64,000 bases of DNA from contig NZ_JAFMSS010000004.1 of assembly GCF_017916295.1 (NCBI RefSeq), forward strand, positions 62,001-126,000, in the 5' to 3' direction. This document shows positions 1-8,167 of the stretch, piece by piece (the stretch's first letter is position 1; each line of letters starts with the position of its first letter). The translations under genes and the position numbers were made by a program. The notes beneath the pieces were generated by a model that was not told where the DNA came from, made no database searches, and worked only from the letters and a program-made list of their open reading frames with translations. Source of the stretch: Rubellimicrobium arenae (GTDB lineage: Bacteria; Pseudomonadota; Alphaproteobacteria; Rhodobacterales; Rhodobacteraceae).

Positions 1-3
1 AGG

Positions 4-249
4 TCATGCCGTCTCCAGGAATGTCGCGGTCATCGGTCCGCCGAAACCCTGCTCCTTGCGGAGCCATTGTTCCGCCTGCGGGCGGTGGCCGACCTGGAAC
101 AGGAGGAAGACCCGCGACCGCGAGTCGGCGTCGCGCCACATCTGGAGCAGGGTGAGCCCCGCCTCCATCCGTTCGCCGGATTCGGTGTCGAAGTCGCGCT
201 TCCAGCCGGGGAAGTCGTTGGTGTCGAGCTGGCAGAGGAGCTGCATCAT
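4..249 (-). CDS. small conserved-looking hypothetical protein
   Basis: This 81-residue protein follows sucB on the same strand after a 64-bp gap, where relatives often carry small genes before lpd. I do not recognise its family. There is no signal peptide or membrane segment. The sequence alternates short hydrophobic strands and charged helices (LLCQLDTNDFPGWKRDFD at the start, then an LTLLQMWRD strand and a VFLLFQVG strand). That pattern resembles the small alpha/beta ferredoxin-like fold of ABM or EthD-type proteins, but this is inference. The start offers two adjacent ATG codons. Its role in the TCA operon is unknown. Confidence 0.7.
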   Translation of the reverse strand: MMQLLCQLDTNDFPGWKRDFDTESGERMEAGLTLLQMWRDADSRSRVFLLFQVGHRPQAEQWLRKEQGFGGPMTATFLETA

Positions 250-313
250 GGCCTTGGGTCCTTGGACGGGAGGGGTCGCGCAAGGTAAGTAGCCCGCGCG
301 GCCCCAGGCTCCA

Positions 314-1606
314 TCAGAGGTCCATGAGCAGGCGGCGCGGATCCTCGAGCGCCTCCTTGACGCGGACGAGGAAGGTCACCGCGCCCTTGCCGTCGACTAT
401 GCGGTGGTCGTAGCTGAGCGCGAGATACATCATCGGGCGGATGACGATCTGGCCGCCGACCACCACGGGCCGGTCCTGGATCTTGTGCATGCCCAGGATG
501 CCCGACTGCGGCGGGTTCAGGATGGGCGAGGACATCAGCGACCCGTAGACGCCGCCGTTCGAGATGGTGAAGCTGCCGCCCTGCATGTCGGCCATCGACA
601 GCTTGCCGTCGCGGGCGCGCAGGCCGAGCTCGGCGATCTCCTTCTCGATCTGGGCGAAGGACTTCTGGTCGGCGTCGCGGACGACAGGGACCACGAGGCC
701 GGTGGGCGTGCCCACGGCGACGCCCATGTGGACGTAGCGCTTGTACACCACCTCGTCGCCGTCGATCTCGGCGTTGACCTCGGGCACCTCCTGGAGCGCG
801 TGGACGCAGGCCTTCACGAAGAAGGACATGAAGCCGAGCTTGGTCTTGTGCTTCTTCTCGAAGGCGTTCTTGTACTCGTTCCGGAGGCCCATGATGGCCG
901 ACATGTCGGCCTCGTTGTAGGTCGTCAGCATCGCCGCGGTGTTCTGCGCCTCCTTGAGGCGGCGGGCGATGGTCTGGCGCAGGCGGGTCATCTTGACCCG
1001 CTCCTCGCGCGAGACGTCCTGGGCGGCGGTGGGCGCGCGGGGGGCGGAGGGGGCCGCAGTGGGCGCCGGGGCGGCGGCGGGCCGGGGCTCGGCCAGGGCG
1101 CGGAGGACGTCCTCCTTCATGACGCGGCCGTCGCGGCCCGTGCCGGACACGGCGTCCCGCGACAGGTCGTTGTCGGCCATGAGCTTCTTGGCCGAGGGCG
1201 CATCCTCGGGCGCGCGGGGGCTGCCGGAGCTGGCCGGGGTCGTGGGCTCGGGTCCGTAGTTGGCCGGGCCGGAGGGCGCGCCGACCGGAGCCGCGTGCGT
1301 CGCGGGCGAGTCCTGGGGCGCGGTGGCCACGCCGGCCGGGGCCGCAGCCTTGGCGGGGGCGGCGGCCGCCCCCTCGGAGATCGTCGCGAGCAGCGCGTTG
1401 GGGCCGACGGTCGACCCTTCGGCGGCGACGATGTCGCCCAGCGTGCCGGCGGCGGGCGCCGGAACCTCGACCGTCACCTTGTCGGTCTCGAGCTCGCAGA
1501 GCATCTCGTCGGCGGCGACCGTGTCGCCCGGCTTCTTGAACCAGGTGGCGACGGTCGCCTCGGTGACGCTTTCACCCAGCGCGGGCACGCGGACTTCGAT
1601 GGCCAT
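314..1606 (-). CDS. sucB: dihydrolipoyllysine succinyltransferase, E2 of 2-oxoglutarate dehydrogenase
   Basis: The E2 core of the 2-oxoglutarate dehydrogenase complex transfers the succinyl group from E1-bound intermediate to CoA. The 430-residue protein has one N-terminal lipoyl domain, with the lipoylated lysine in ETDKV at residue 43. A Pro/Ala-rich linker follows, then a peripheral-subunit-binding domain near residues 138-175 (SAKKLMADNDL). The C-terminal acyltransferase domain carries the catalytic HRIVDG motif about 30 residues from the end. One lipoyl domain and this length are usual for SucB. It starts 6 bp after the sucA stop, so the two are almost certainly cotranscribed. E3 (lpd) is not in the window and may lie just to the left. 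Confidence 0.97.
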   Translation of the reverse strand: MAIEVRVPALGESVTEATVATWFKKPGDTVAADEMLCELETDKVTVEVPAPAAGTLGDIVAAEGSTVGPNALLATISEGAAAAPAKAAAPAGVATAPQDSPATHAAPVGAPSGPANYGPEPTTPASSGSPRAPEDAPSAKKLMADNDLSRDAVSGTGRDGRVMKEDVLRALAEPRPAAAPAPTAAPSAPRAPTAAQDVSREERVKMTRLRQTIARRLKEAQNTAAMLTTYNEADMSAIMGLRNEYKNAFEKKHKTKLGFMSFFVKACVHALQEVPEVNAEIDGDEVVYKRYVHMGVAVGTPTGLVVPVVRDADQKSFAQIEKEIAELGLRARDGKLSMADMQGGSFTISNGGVYGSLMSSPILNPPQSGILGMHKIQDRPVVVGGQIVIRPMMYLALSYDHRIVDGKGAVTFLVRVKEALEDPRRLLMDL

Positions 1607-1612
1607 GGTTCC

Positions 1613-4558
1613 TTACTTTCCTTCGATGGTCAGCGCTTCGTCCACGAGCGCCTGTTGCTGGGCCTTGTGGCTGGAGGCGAGGCCGGTGGCCGGGCTCGCC
1701 GAGGCGGGACGGCCGACATAGACGGGCCGCGTGCGCTTGGCTTCGATGCGCTGGAGAACCCATTCGATGTTGGGCTCGATGAAGGTCCAGGCGCCCTGGT
1801 TCTTGGGCTCCTCCTGGCACCAGATCATCTCGGCGTTCTTGAAGCGCGACAGCTCCTTGACGAGGGAATGGGCCGGGAAGGGGTAGAACTGCTCGACCCG
1901 CAGGAGGTAGACGTCGTCGAGGCCGCGGGCGTCCCGTTCCTCGAGAAGGTCGTAGTAGACCTTGCCCGAGCAGAGCACGACGCGCCGGATCTGGTCGTCG
2001 GCCTTGAGCGTGATCGACGAGTTCCCCTTTTCCGCGTCGTCCCACAGGATCCGGTGGAAGGAGGAGCCGGTCGTGAAATCCTCGGACCGGGACACCGCCA
2101 GCTTGTGGCGCAGCAGCGACTTGGGCGTCATAAGGACCAGCGGCTTGCGGAAGCCGCGATGCACCTGCCGCCGCAGGATGTGGAAGTAGTTCGCCGGCGT
2201 CGTGCAGTTGGCCACGATCCAGTTGTCCTGGCCGCACATCTGCAGGAACCGTTCGAGCCGGGCCGAGGAGTGCTCGGGTCCCTGGCCCTCGAAGCCGTGG
2301 GGCAGGAGCATCACGAGCCCCGACATCCGCAGCCACTTGGATTCGCCGCTGCTGATGAACTGGTCGAACATGATCTGCGCGCCGTTGGCGAAGTCGCCGA
2401 ACTGCGCCTCCCAGAGCGCGAGCGCGTTGGGCTCGGACAGGGAATAGCCGTATTCGAAGCCCAGAACCGCGTATTCCGAGAGCATCGAGTCGATGACCTC
2501 GTAGCGGGCCTGGCCTTCGCGGATGCCGTTGAGCGGGTAGTAACGCTCCTCGGTCTCCTGGTTGATGAAGGCCGAGTGGCGCTGCGAGAAGGTGCCGCGC
2601 GTGGAATCCTGGCCCGACAGGCGGACCGGGAAGCCTTCGGTCAGGAGCGAGCCGAAGGCCAGCGCCTCGCCGGTGGCCCAGTCGAAGCCCTCGCCCGAGG
2701 CGAACATCTGGCGCTTGCCCTCGAGCTGGCGCTCCACGGTCTTGTGGATCGCGAACCCCTCGGGCACGCGGGTCAGGGCCGCGCCGACCTGGGCCAGAGT
2801 TTCGGGCGTGACCGCGGTGTCGCCCCGCTCGTATTCCTTGTCGTTCTGGCGCTCGATGTGCGACCAGCGGCCATCGAGCCAGTCCGCCTTGTTCGGGCGG
2901 AACTGCTTGCCGGCCTCGAACTCCTCGTTGAGGCGGGCCTGGAACTGGGCCTTCATCTCCTCGACCTCGCCCTCGGGGATGAGGCCGTCCTTGACCAGCC
3001 GCTCGGTGTAGAGCGTGAGGGTCGTCTTCTGCTTCTTGATCCGGTTGTACATCGCCGGATTGGTGAACATGGGCTCATCGCCCTCGTTGTGGCCGAAGCG
3101 CCGGTAGCAGAACATGTCGATGACGACGTCCTTGTGGAACTTCTGCCGGAACTCGACCGCCACCTTGGCGGCGTGGACCACGGCCTCGGGGTCGTCGCCG
3201 TTGACGTGGAAGATCGGCGCCTCGACCATCAGGGCGATGTCGGTCGGGTAGGGGGACGACCGCGAGAAGTGCGGCGCGGTGGTGAAGCCGATCTGGTTGT
3301 TCACCACGATATGGATGGTGCCGCCGGTGCGATGGCCGCGCAGGCCCGACAGGCCGAAGCATTCCGCCACGACGCCCTGGCCGGCGAAGGCCGCGTCGCC
3401 GTGCAGCAGGATCGGCAGCACCTTGATGCGGTCGGCGTCGTGGAGCTGGTCCTGCTTGGCGCGGACCTTGCCCAGGACGACGGGGTTCACCGCCTCGAGG
3501 TGGGACGGGTTGGCCGTCAGCGACAGGTGGACCTTGTTGCCGTCGAACTCCCGGTCGCTGGACGCGCCGAGATGGTACTTCACGTCGCCCGAGCCATCCA
3601 CGTCGTCGGGCTTGTAGGAGCCGCCCTGGAATTCGTGGAAGATGGCGCGGAAGGGCTTGCTCATCACGTTGGCGAGGATGTTCAGGCGGCCCCGGTGGGG
3701 CATCCCGATGACGATTTCCTGGACGCCCAGGGCGCCGCCGCGCTTGATGATCTGCTCCATGGCGGGGATCAGCGCCTCGGCGCCGTCGAGGCCGAAGCGC
3801 TTGGTGCCCGTGTACTTGACGTGGAGGAACTTCTCGAAGCCCTCGGACTCCACGAGCTTGTTCAGGATCGCCTTGCGCCCGTTCTGGGTGAAGGTGATCT
3901 CCTTGCCGTAGCCCTCGATCCGCTCCTTGAGCCAGGCGGCCTCGGCGGGGTTCGAGATATGCATGTACTGCATGGCGAAGGTGCCGCAGTAGGTCCGCCG
4001 CACGATGTCGAGGATCTGCGACATGGTCGCGATCTCGAGCCCCAGCACGTTGTCGATGAAGATCGGCCGGTTCATGTCCGCGCCCGTGAACCCGTAGGAG
4101 GCGGGGTCCAGCTCCGGATGGGGGGTGCCGTCGCGCATCCCGAGCGGGTCGAGGTCGGCGATCAGGTGGCCCCGGATCCGGTAGGCGCGGATCAGCATGA
4201 GCGCGCGGATCGAATCCAGCACGGCCTGGCGCACCTGCGCGTCGGACAGGGTCACGCCCTTTTCGGCGGCCTTGGCCTTGACCTTGTCGCCGGCGGCCTT
4301 GGACTCGGGCGCGGCGGGCCACTGGCCGGTCAGGGCGGCGGTCAGGTCGTCCGTGGGCATCGGCGGCCAGTCCGACCGCGCCCAGGACGGGGCGGCGGCG
4401 GCCGGCTCGGCCAGGGCGGCGAAGAAGTCGCGCCAGCTCTGGTCCACCGAACCGGGGTCGCGCTGGTAGGATTCGTGCAGCCCCTCGATGTAGGCGGCGT
4501 TTCCGCCCTGCAGGAACGAGGAGGCGCGGAACTGGTCGTTGGACGGCTGGTCGGTCAT
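1613..4558 (-). CDS. sucA: 2-oxoglutarate dehydrogenase E1 component
   Basis: This thiamine-diphosphate enzyme decarboxylates 2-oxoglutarate and succinylates the lipoyl arm of SucB. The 981-residue length is normal for alphaproteobacterial SucA. The N-terminal region (FLQGGNAAYIEGL near residue 15) is the E2-contacting segment of the family. GMPHRGRLN sits at about 285-293 and the diphosphate-binding GDAAFAGQG at 387-395. The C-terminal transketolase-like pyrimidine domain follows. The start Met is that of the conserved N-terminus. A 112-bp gap with a hairpin separates it from sucD upstream, and only 6 bp separate it from sucB downstream. Confidence 0.97.
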   Translation of the reverse strand: MTDQPSNDQFRASSFLQGGNAAYIEGLHESYQRDPGSVDQSWRDFFAALAEPAAAAPSWARSDWPPMPTDDLTAALTGQWPAAPESKAAGDKVKAKAAEKGVTLSDAQVRQAVLDSIRALMLIRAYRIRGHLIADLDPLGMRDGTPHPELDPASYGFTGADMNRPIFIDNVLGLEIATMSQILDIVRRTYCGTFAMQYMHISNPAEAAWLKERIEGYGKEITFTQNGRKAILNKLVESEGFEKFLHVKYTGTKRFGLDGAEALIPAMEQIIKRGGALGVQEIVIGMPHRGRLNILANVMSKPFRAIFHEFQGGSYKPDDVDGSGDVKYHLGASSDREFDGNKVHLSLTANPSHLEAVNPVVLGKVRAKQDQLHDADRIKVLPILLHGDAAFAGQGVVAECFGLSGLRGHRTGGTIHIVVNNQIGFTTAPHFSRSSPYPTDIALMVEAPIFHVNGDDPEAVVHAAKVAVEFRQKFHKDVVIDMFCYRRFGHNEGDEPMFTNPAMYNRIKKQKTTLTLYTERLVKDGLIPEGEVEEMKAQFQARLNEEFEAGKQFRPNKADWLDGRWSHIERQNDKEYERGDTAVTPETLAQVGAALTRVPEGFAIHKTVERQLEGKRQMFASGEGFDWATGEALAFGSLLTEGFPVRLSGQDSTRGTFSQRHSAFINQETEERYYPLNGIREGQARYEVIDSMLSEYAVLGFEYGYSLSEPNALALWEAQFGDFANGAQIMFDQFISSGESKWLRMSGLVMLLPHGFEGQGPEHSSARLERFLQMCGQDNWIVANCTTPANYFHILRRQVHRGFRKPLVLMTPKSLLRHKLAVSRSEDFTTGSSFHRILWDDAEKGNSSITLKADDQIRRVVLCSGKVYYDLLEERDARGLDDVYLLRVEQFYPFPAHSLVKELSRFKNAEMIWCQEEPKNQGAWTFIEPNIEWVLQRIEAKRTRPVYVGRPASASPATGLASSHKAQQQALVDEALTIEGK

Positions 4559-4590
4559 GGGGTCACCTCGAAGGGCTTCCGGGAAAGGGG

Positions 4591-4614
4591 CGGCAGGGGT
4601 CGAAACTCCTGCCG
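4591..4614 (-). promoter_or_regulatory. intercistronic hairpin between sucD and sucA
   Basis: A perfect 7-bp inverted repeat (CGGCAGG / CCTGCCG, 10-nt loop) lies in the 112-bp gap between the sucD stop and the sucA start. On the minus strand it is followed by a C-rich stretch with three T's, so it is at best a weak terminator. It may instead be an mRNA-processing or stability element that sets different levels of SucCD and SucAB. The structure is seen; the role is inference. Confidence 0.35.
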
Positions 4615-4670
4615 GGAGATAAAGGTTGCAGGTCCGTCGAACGACCCGGGGCCGCTCACGTTCGCGCGCG

Positions 4671-5552
4671 TCAGCCGATCGCCTTGAGGACGGCCTCGCC
4701 CAGGCCGGCGGGGCTGTCGGCCACGACGATCCCGGCCGACTTCATGGCCTCGATCTTGGATTCCGCGTCGCCCTTGCCGCCCGAGACGATGGCGCCGGCA
4801 TGGCCCATCCGGCGGCCCTTGGGCGCGGTGCGGCCCGCGATGAAGCCCGCGGTCGGCTTCCAGCGGCCGCGCTTCTTCTCGTCGGCGAGGAATTGGGCCG
4901 CCTCCTCCTCGGCCGAGCCGCCGATCTCGCCGATCATGATGATCGACTGGGTCTCGGGGTCGGCGAGGAACATCTCGAGGACGTCGATATGCTCGGTCCC
5001 CTTGATGGGGTCGCCGCCGATGCCCACGGCGGTGGACTGGCCCAGGCCCACGTCGGAGGTCTGCTTGACCGCCTCGTAGGTGAGGGTGCCCGAGCGGGAC
5101 ACGACGCCCACGGAGCCGCGCCGGAAGATGGAGCCCGGCATGATGCCGATCTTGCAGGCGTCGGGGGTCATGACGCCCGGGCAGTTCGGCCCGATGAGCC
5201 GCGTGCGCGAGCCGAGGAGGGCGCGCTTGACCTTCATCATGTCGAGGACGGGGATGCCCTCGGTGATGCAGACGACGAGCGGGATCTCGGCATCGATGGC
5301 CTCGAGGATCGAGTCGGCGGCAAAGGGCGGCGGGACGTAGATCACGCTCGCGTCGGCGCCGGTCCGGTCCACCGCCTCGCGGACGGTGTCGAAGACGGGG
5401 AGGTCCAGGTGCGTGGAGCCGCCCTTGCCGGGCGTGACGCCGCCGACCATCCTGGTGCCGTAGGCGATGGCCTGTTCGGAGTGGAAGGTCCCCTGCGAGC
5501 CGGTGAAGCCCTGGCAGATGACCTTGGTGTTTTCGTTGACGAGGATGGACAT
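4671..5552 (-). CDS. sucD: succinyl-CoA ligase, alpha subunit (ADP-forming)
   Basis: SucD binds CoA and carries the phosphohistidine of succinyl-CoA synthetase, which makes succinate and ATP or GTP. The 293-residue protein begins MSILVNENTK. The frame extends 14 residues further upstream, but that part overlaps the sucC end and is not family-like, so the start at 5552 was chosen. The CoA-binding GSQGTFHSEQ is at 18-27, GPNCPG near 121, and the active-site histidine in RMGHAGAIV is at about 251. It starts 4 bp after the sucC stop, which implies translational coupling with its partner subunit. Confidence 0.97.
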   Translation of the reverse strand: MSILVNENTKVICQGFTGSQGTFHSEQAIAYGTRMVGGVTPGKGGSTHLDLPVFDTVREAVDRTGADASVIYVPPPFAADSILEAIDAEIPLVVCITEGIPVLDMMKVKRALLGSRTRLIGPNCPGVMTPDACKIGIMPGSIFRRGSVGVVSRSGTLTYEAVKQTSDVGLGQSTAVGIGGDPIKGTEHIDVLEMFLADPETQSIIMIGEIGGSAEEEAAQFLADEKKRGRWKPTAGFIAGRTAPKGRRMGHAGAIVSGGKGDAESKIEAMKSAGIVVADSPAGLGEAVLKAIG

Positions 5553-5556
5553 CCGC

Positions 5557-6750
5557 TTAGCCCCTGACTGCCTTGACGACCTTCTCGGCCGCATCCGATA
5601 GATCGTCCGCCGGGATCACGTTGAGCCCCGAGTCCCGGATGATCTGCTTGCCCAGGTCGACGTTGGTCCCTTCGAGACGGACCACGAGCGGCACCTGGAG
5701 GCCGACCTCCTTGACCGCGGCGATGATGCCTTCCGCGATGATGTCGCAGCGCATGATGCCGCCGAAGATGTTGACCAGGATCCCCTTCACGTTGGGGTCC
5801 GAGGTGATGATCTTGAAGGCCTCGGTCACCTTTTCCTTGGTGGCGCCGCCGCCCACGTCGAGGAAGTTCGCCGGTTCCGCGCCGTAAAGCTTGATGATGT
5901 CCATGGTCGCCATGGCGAGACCGGCGCCGTTCACCATGCAGCCGATGTCGCCGTCGAGCGCGATGTAGTTCAGGTCGAACTTCTGCGCGGCCAGTTCCTT
6001 GGGGTCGACCTCGGTGTCGTCGGCCAGCGCCGCGATGTCGGCGTGGCGGAAGAGCGCGTTGTTGTCGAAGCCCACCTTGGCGTCGAGGCAGTGAAGGTTG
6101 CCCGCCTGCGTCACGATCAGGGGGTTGATCTCGAGCATCTCCATGTCCTTGGACACGAAGAGGTCGTACAGCTTGCCCATCAGGGCGACGCATTGCTTGA
6201 CCTGGCCGCCGGTGAGGCCCAGCGCGTAGGCGATGCGGCGGCCGTGATAGGCCTGGTAGCCGGTCGCCGGATCGACGGTGAGGGTCAGGATGCGGTCGGG
6301 CGTGGAGGCCGCGACCTCCTCGATGTCCATGCCGCCTTCCTGGGAGCAGACGAAGGCGATCCGCGACGTGGCGCGATCCACGAGCAGCGCGAGATACAGC
6401 TCGCGGGCGATGTCGGCCCCATCCTCGATGTAGACGCGGTTGACCTGCTTGCCGGCCTCGCCCGTCTGCTTGGTGACGAGCGTCCGGCCCAGCATCCGCT
6501 GCGCCTCCATCTCGGCTTCCTCGGTGGACTTGGCGATGCGGACGCCGCCCTTCTCGCCGGCGTCGGCTTCCTTGAACTTGCCCTTGCCGCGGCCGCCCGC
6601 GTGGATCTGCGCCTTCACGACCCAGATGGGGCCGTCGATCTGGCCGGCGGCGGTCTTGGCCTCTTCGGCGCGCAGCACGACGCGGCCGTCGCCCACAGGG
6701 GCCCCCGCAGCGCGGAGCAGCTCCTTGGCCTGATACTCGTGGATGTTCAT
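5557..6750 (-). CDS. sucC: succinyl-CoA ligase, beta subunit
   Basis: SucC is the ATP-grasp subunit that binds nucleotide and succinate and pairs with SucD. The 397-residue protein starts MNIHEYQAKELL, the standard family start. It has the ATP-grasp lysine region VVKAQIHAGGRGKGK near 46-60 and the metal-binding EINPLIV near 200. The C-terminal flavodoxin-like domain contains GGIMRCD. It is the first suc gene after a 141-bp gap that holds the TGTGATC repeats, so it may have its own promoter as well as readthrough from mdh. Confidence 0.97.
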   Translation of the reverse strand: MNIHEYQAKELLRAAGAPVGDGRVVLRAEEAKTAAGQIDGPIWVVKAQIHAGGRGKGKFKEADAGEKGGVRIAKSTEEAEMEAQRMLGRTLVTKQTGEAGKQVNRVYIEDGADIARELYLALLVDRATSRIAFVCSQEGGMDIEEVAASTPDRILTLTVDPATGYQAYHGRRIAYALGLTGGQVKQCVALMGKLYDLFVSKDMEMLEINPLIVTQAGNLHCLDAKVGFDNNALFRHADIAALADDTEVDPKELAAQKFDLNYIALDGDIGCMVNGAGLAMATMDIIKLYGAEPANFLDVGGGATKEKVTEAFKIITSDPNVKGILVNIFGGIMRCDIIAEGIIAAVKEVGLQVPLVVRLEGTNVDLGKQIIRDSGLNVIPADDLSDAAEKVVKAVRG

Positions 6751-6846
6751 GGCAGGGTCCCGTGTTGGTCGTCGCGGGGTCCTTCAACCACAAGACTCTG
6801 AACGCCGACATAACGAAATGCAGCCATCCGTGGAAAAACCGCCCGT

Positions 6847-6874
6847 TGTGATCACACCCTTTTTGGCTGTGATC
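6847..6874. promoter_or_regulatory. operator-like TGTGATC repeats upstream of sucC
   Basis: A perfect 10-bp palindrome, TGTGATCACA, is at 6847-6856. A second TGTGATC follows at 6868-6874, 21 bp (two helical turns) from the first in the same orientation. The ACA end of the palindrome and the second site also form a GATCACA/TGTGATC inverted arrangement around an A/T-rich run. This lies 97-124 bp upstream of the sucC start. Such spacing is typical of a dimeric regulator binding one face of the DNA. The regulator is unknown; GntR- and CRP/FNR-type sites look similar. Confidence 0.4.
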
Positions 6875-6891
6875 GCGGAAGTTGCCAGCCG

Positions 6892-8091
6892 CTAGTTCAA
6901 CATCACGGCGTAGAGCGGCGAATCACCTTGGAACAGCGCGTCGAAGAGCTGGAGACTCCGGCCGTCCACGACAGGTCCCTCGCGCAGGTAGGGCACCAGG
7001 GACGCCCCCTGCACGACGCCCGCCACGTCGATCTCGGGCGGGTTCTCCAGCAGGGCGGCGAGGTCGAGCCCCGCCCGCGGCCCGACGCGCCAGTAGGGCA
7101 GGAGGCGCTCGCCCCGGAGGACGCGGTCCGCGTCGGCCAGAACGGCCAGCCAGCGCGCGCCCGTGCCGGGCGGGAAGAGGAGCCCGGTGGCCGAGGTCTG
7201 GTTCTTGTTGGGGATCCATTCGCGGTCGTTGTCCGGTTCGCGCGGGACGAGGTTCCAGAAGCGGCGGTTCTGCTCGACCACGGCAAGGAGGTGCTGGCGG
7301 GCCGCGCGGGTGCGCGCGGCGTCGGGCGGCCCCTCGATTGCCATGACGAACATCGCGGCGAGGTCGACGAACTGGCCGGACTGGCTTTCGAAGGAAAAGG
7401 CGTCGGTGTCCTTGGGACGTCCCAGCCGGTCGAAGGCGGCGCGGGAGTCCAGGACGCGGGCGATGCCGTCGCTGGGACCGACCGCCAGGATCAGGTTGCC
7501 GAGCCCCGACAGGAGATGCGCGTAGGCCGACAGCCACGCGGCGTCGGCGGTGTCGAAGCGGATCGTGGTGGACGGCATCTCGGTCCCGAAGCCGCCGGAC
7601 AACGCCCAGCCCGCGATCTCGAGCACGCCTTCCCCTGGGCTGCGGGCGCCGTTCGCGTCGATGTCGAACCACAGGTCGGCGGTGTCGATCTCGACCCCGA
7701 CCTCGTCGCCGTCCGCGATGGGCGCCAAGGCGTCGATGGCCCCGGCCATGTCCTGCTCGATCCCCTCGAACAGCGCGTCGATCATGCGCGGCTCGAACGG
7801 CTCGGGCCGGGGATTCTCGTCGAGGGGGAGCCGCAGCACGGGAAGGCCGGACGCGACGCTCATGCCCTCGGAGAGGCCCACGCGGTAACGAAGCTGGAGC
7901 GCGCGTTCGAGGCCCGCGAGGAAGCGGACGCCGCCCAGGGCGAAACGGTCCGAGGGCGTCGGGGCGGGCAGGGCGGCCAGCGCGGCCTCGGTGGCGCGGA
8001 GGCCCTGCGTGGCGATCTGGTCGGAGATGCCGTCCGCCCGCGCCAGGCTGGCGGTCGCGGCGAGGAGGGCGGACAGGAGGGCGCGGCGCAT
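6892..8091 (-). CDS. periplasmic hypothetical protein with one EF-hand-like loop
   Basis: This 399-residue protein has a Sec signal peptide (MRRALLSALLAATASLARAD, cleavage near residue 19). I do not recognise a named family. Residues 143-154 (DIDANGARSPGE) match a canonical 12-residue EF-hand calcium loop, with Asp at 1 and 3, Asn at 5, Gly at 6, Ser at 9 and Glu at 12. The rest is helical, with two conserved-looking Trp-rich stretches. The gene lies between mdh and sucC on the same strand, so it is probably cotranscribed with TCA genes although its product is exported. The start is supported by a GGAG ribosome binding site 8 nt upstream, which is buried in a hairpin (8097-8124). Confidence 0.8.
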   Translation of the reverse strand: MRRALLSALLAATASLARADGISDQIATQGLRATEAALAALPAPTPSDRFALGGVRFLAGLERALQLRYRVGLSEGMSVASGLPVLRLPLDENPRPEPFEPRMIDALFEGIEQDMAGAIDALAPIADGDEVGVEIDTADLWFDIDANGARSPGEGVLEIAGWALSGGFGTEMPSTTIRFDTADAAWLSAYAHLLSGLGNLILAVGPSDGIARVLDSRAAFDRLGRPKDTDAFSFESQSGQFVDLAAMFVMAIEGPPDAARTRAARQHLLAVVEQNRRFWNLVPREPDNDREWIPNKNQTSATGLLFPPGTGARWLAVLADADRVLRGERLLPYWRVGPRAGLDLAALLENPPEIDVAGVVQGASLVPYLREGPVVDGRSLQLFDALFQGDSPLYAVMLN

Positions 8092-8096
8092 GACAA

Positions 8097-8124
8097 AGGC
8101 TCCGGAACTGATGTCCCGGAGCCT
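8097..8124 (-). promoter_or_regulatory. hairpin covering the ribosome binding site of the next gene, or mdh attenuator
   Basis: A perfect 9-bp stem (AGGCTCCGG / CCGGAGCCT, 10-nt loop) lies in the mdh-to-hypothetical gap. On the minus strand the 3' arm contains GGAG, 8 nt before the ATG at 8091, so folding would hide the ribosome binding site. The stem is followed by TTTG, so it could also act as a leaky terminator after mdh. Either way the downstream protein should be made at a lower or conditional level compared with malate dehydrogenase. Confidence 0.5.
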
Positions 8125-8167
8125 AGCCGCGCCGCTGGGACGCGGGGTAGTCAGGAAAACCGTTCCG

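Noticed and set aside
404..4687. A 1,427-codon open frame on the plus strand
   Set aside because: It is antisense to sucB, sucA and the end of sucD, which are certain. High GC content removes stops from such frames; the translation is low-complexity and has no domain.
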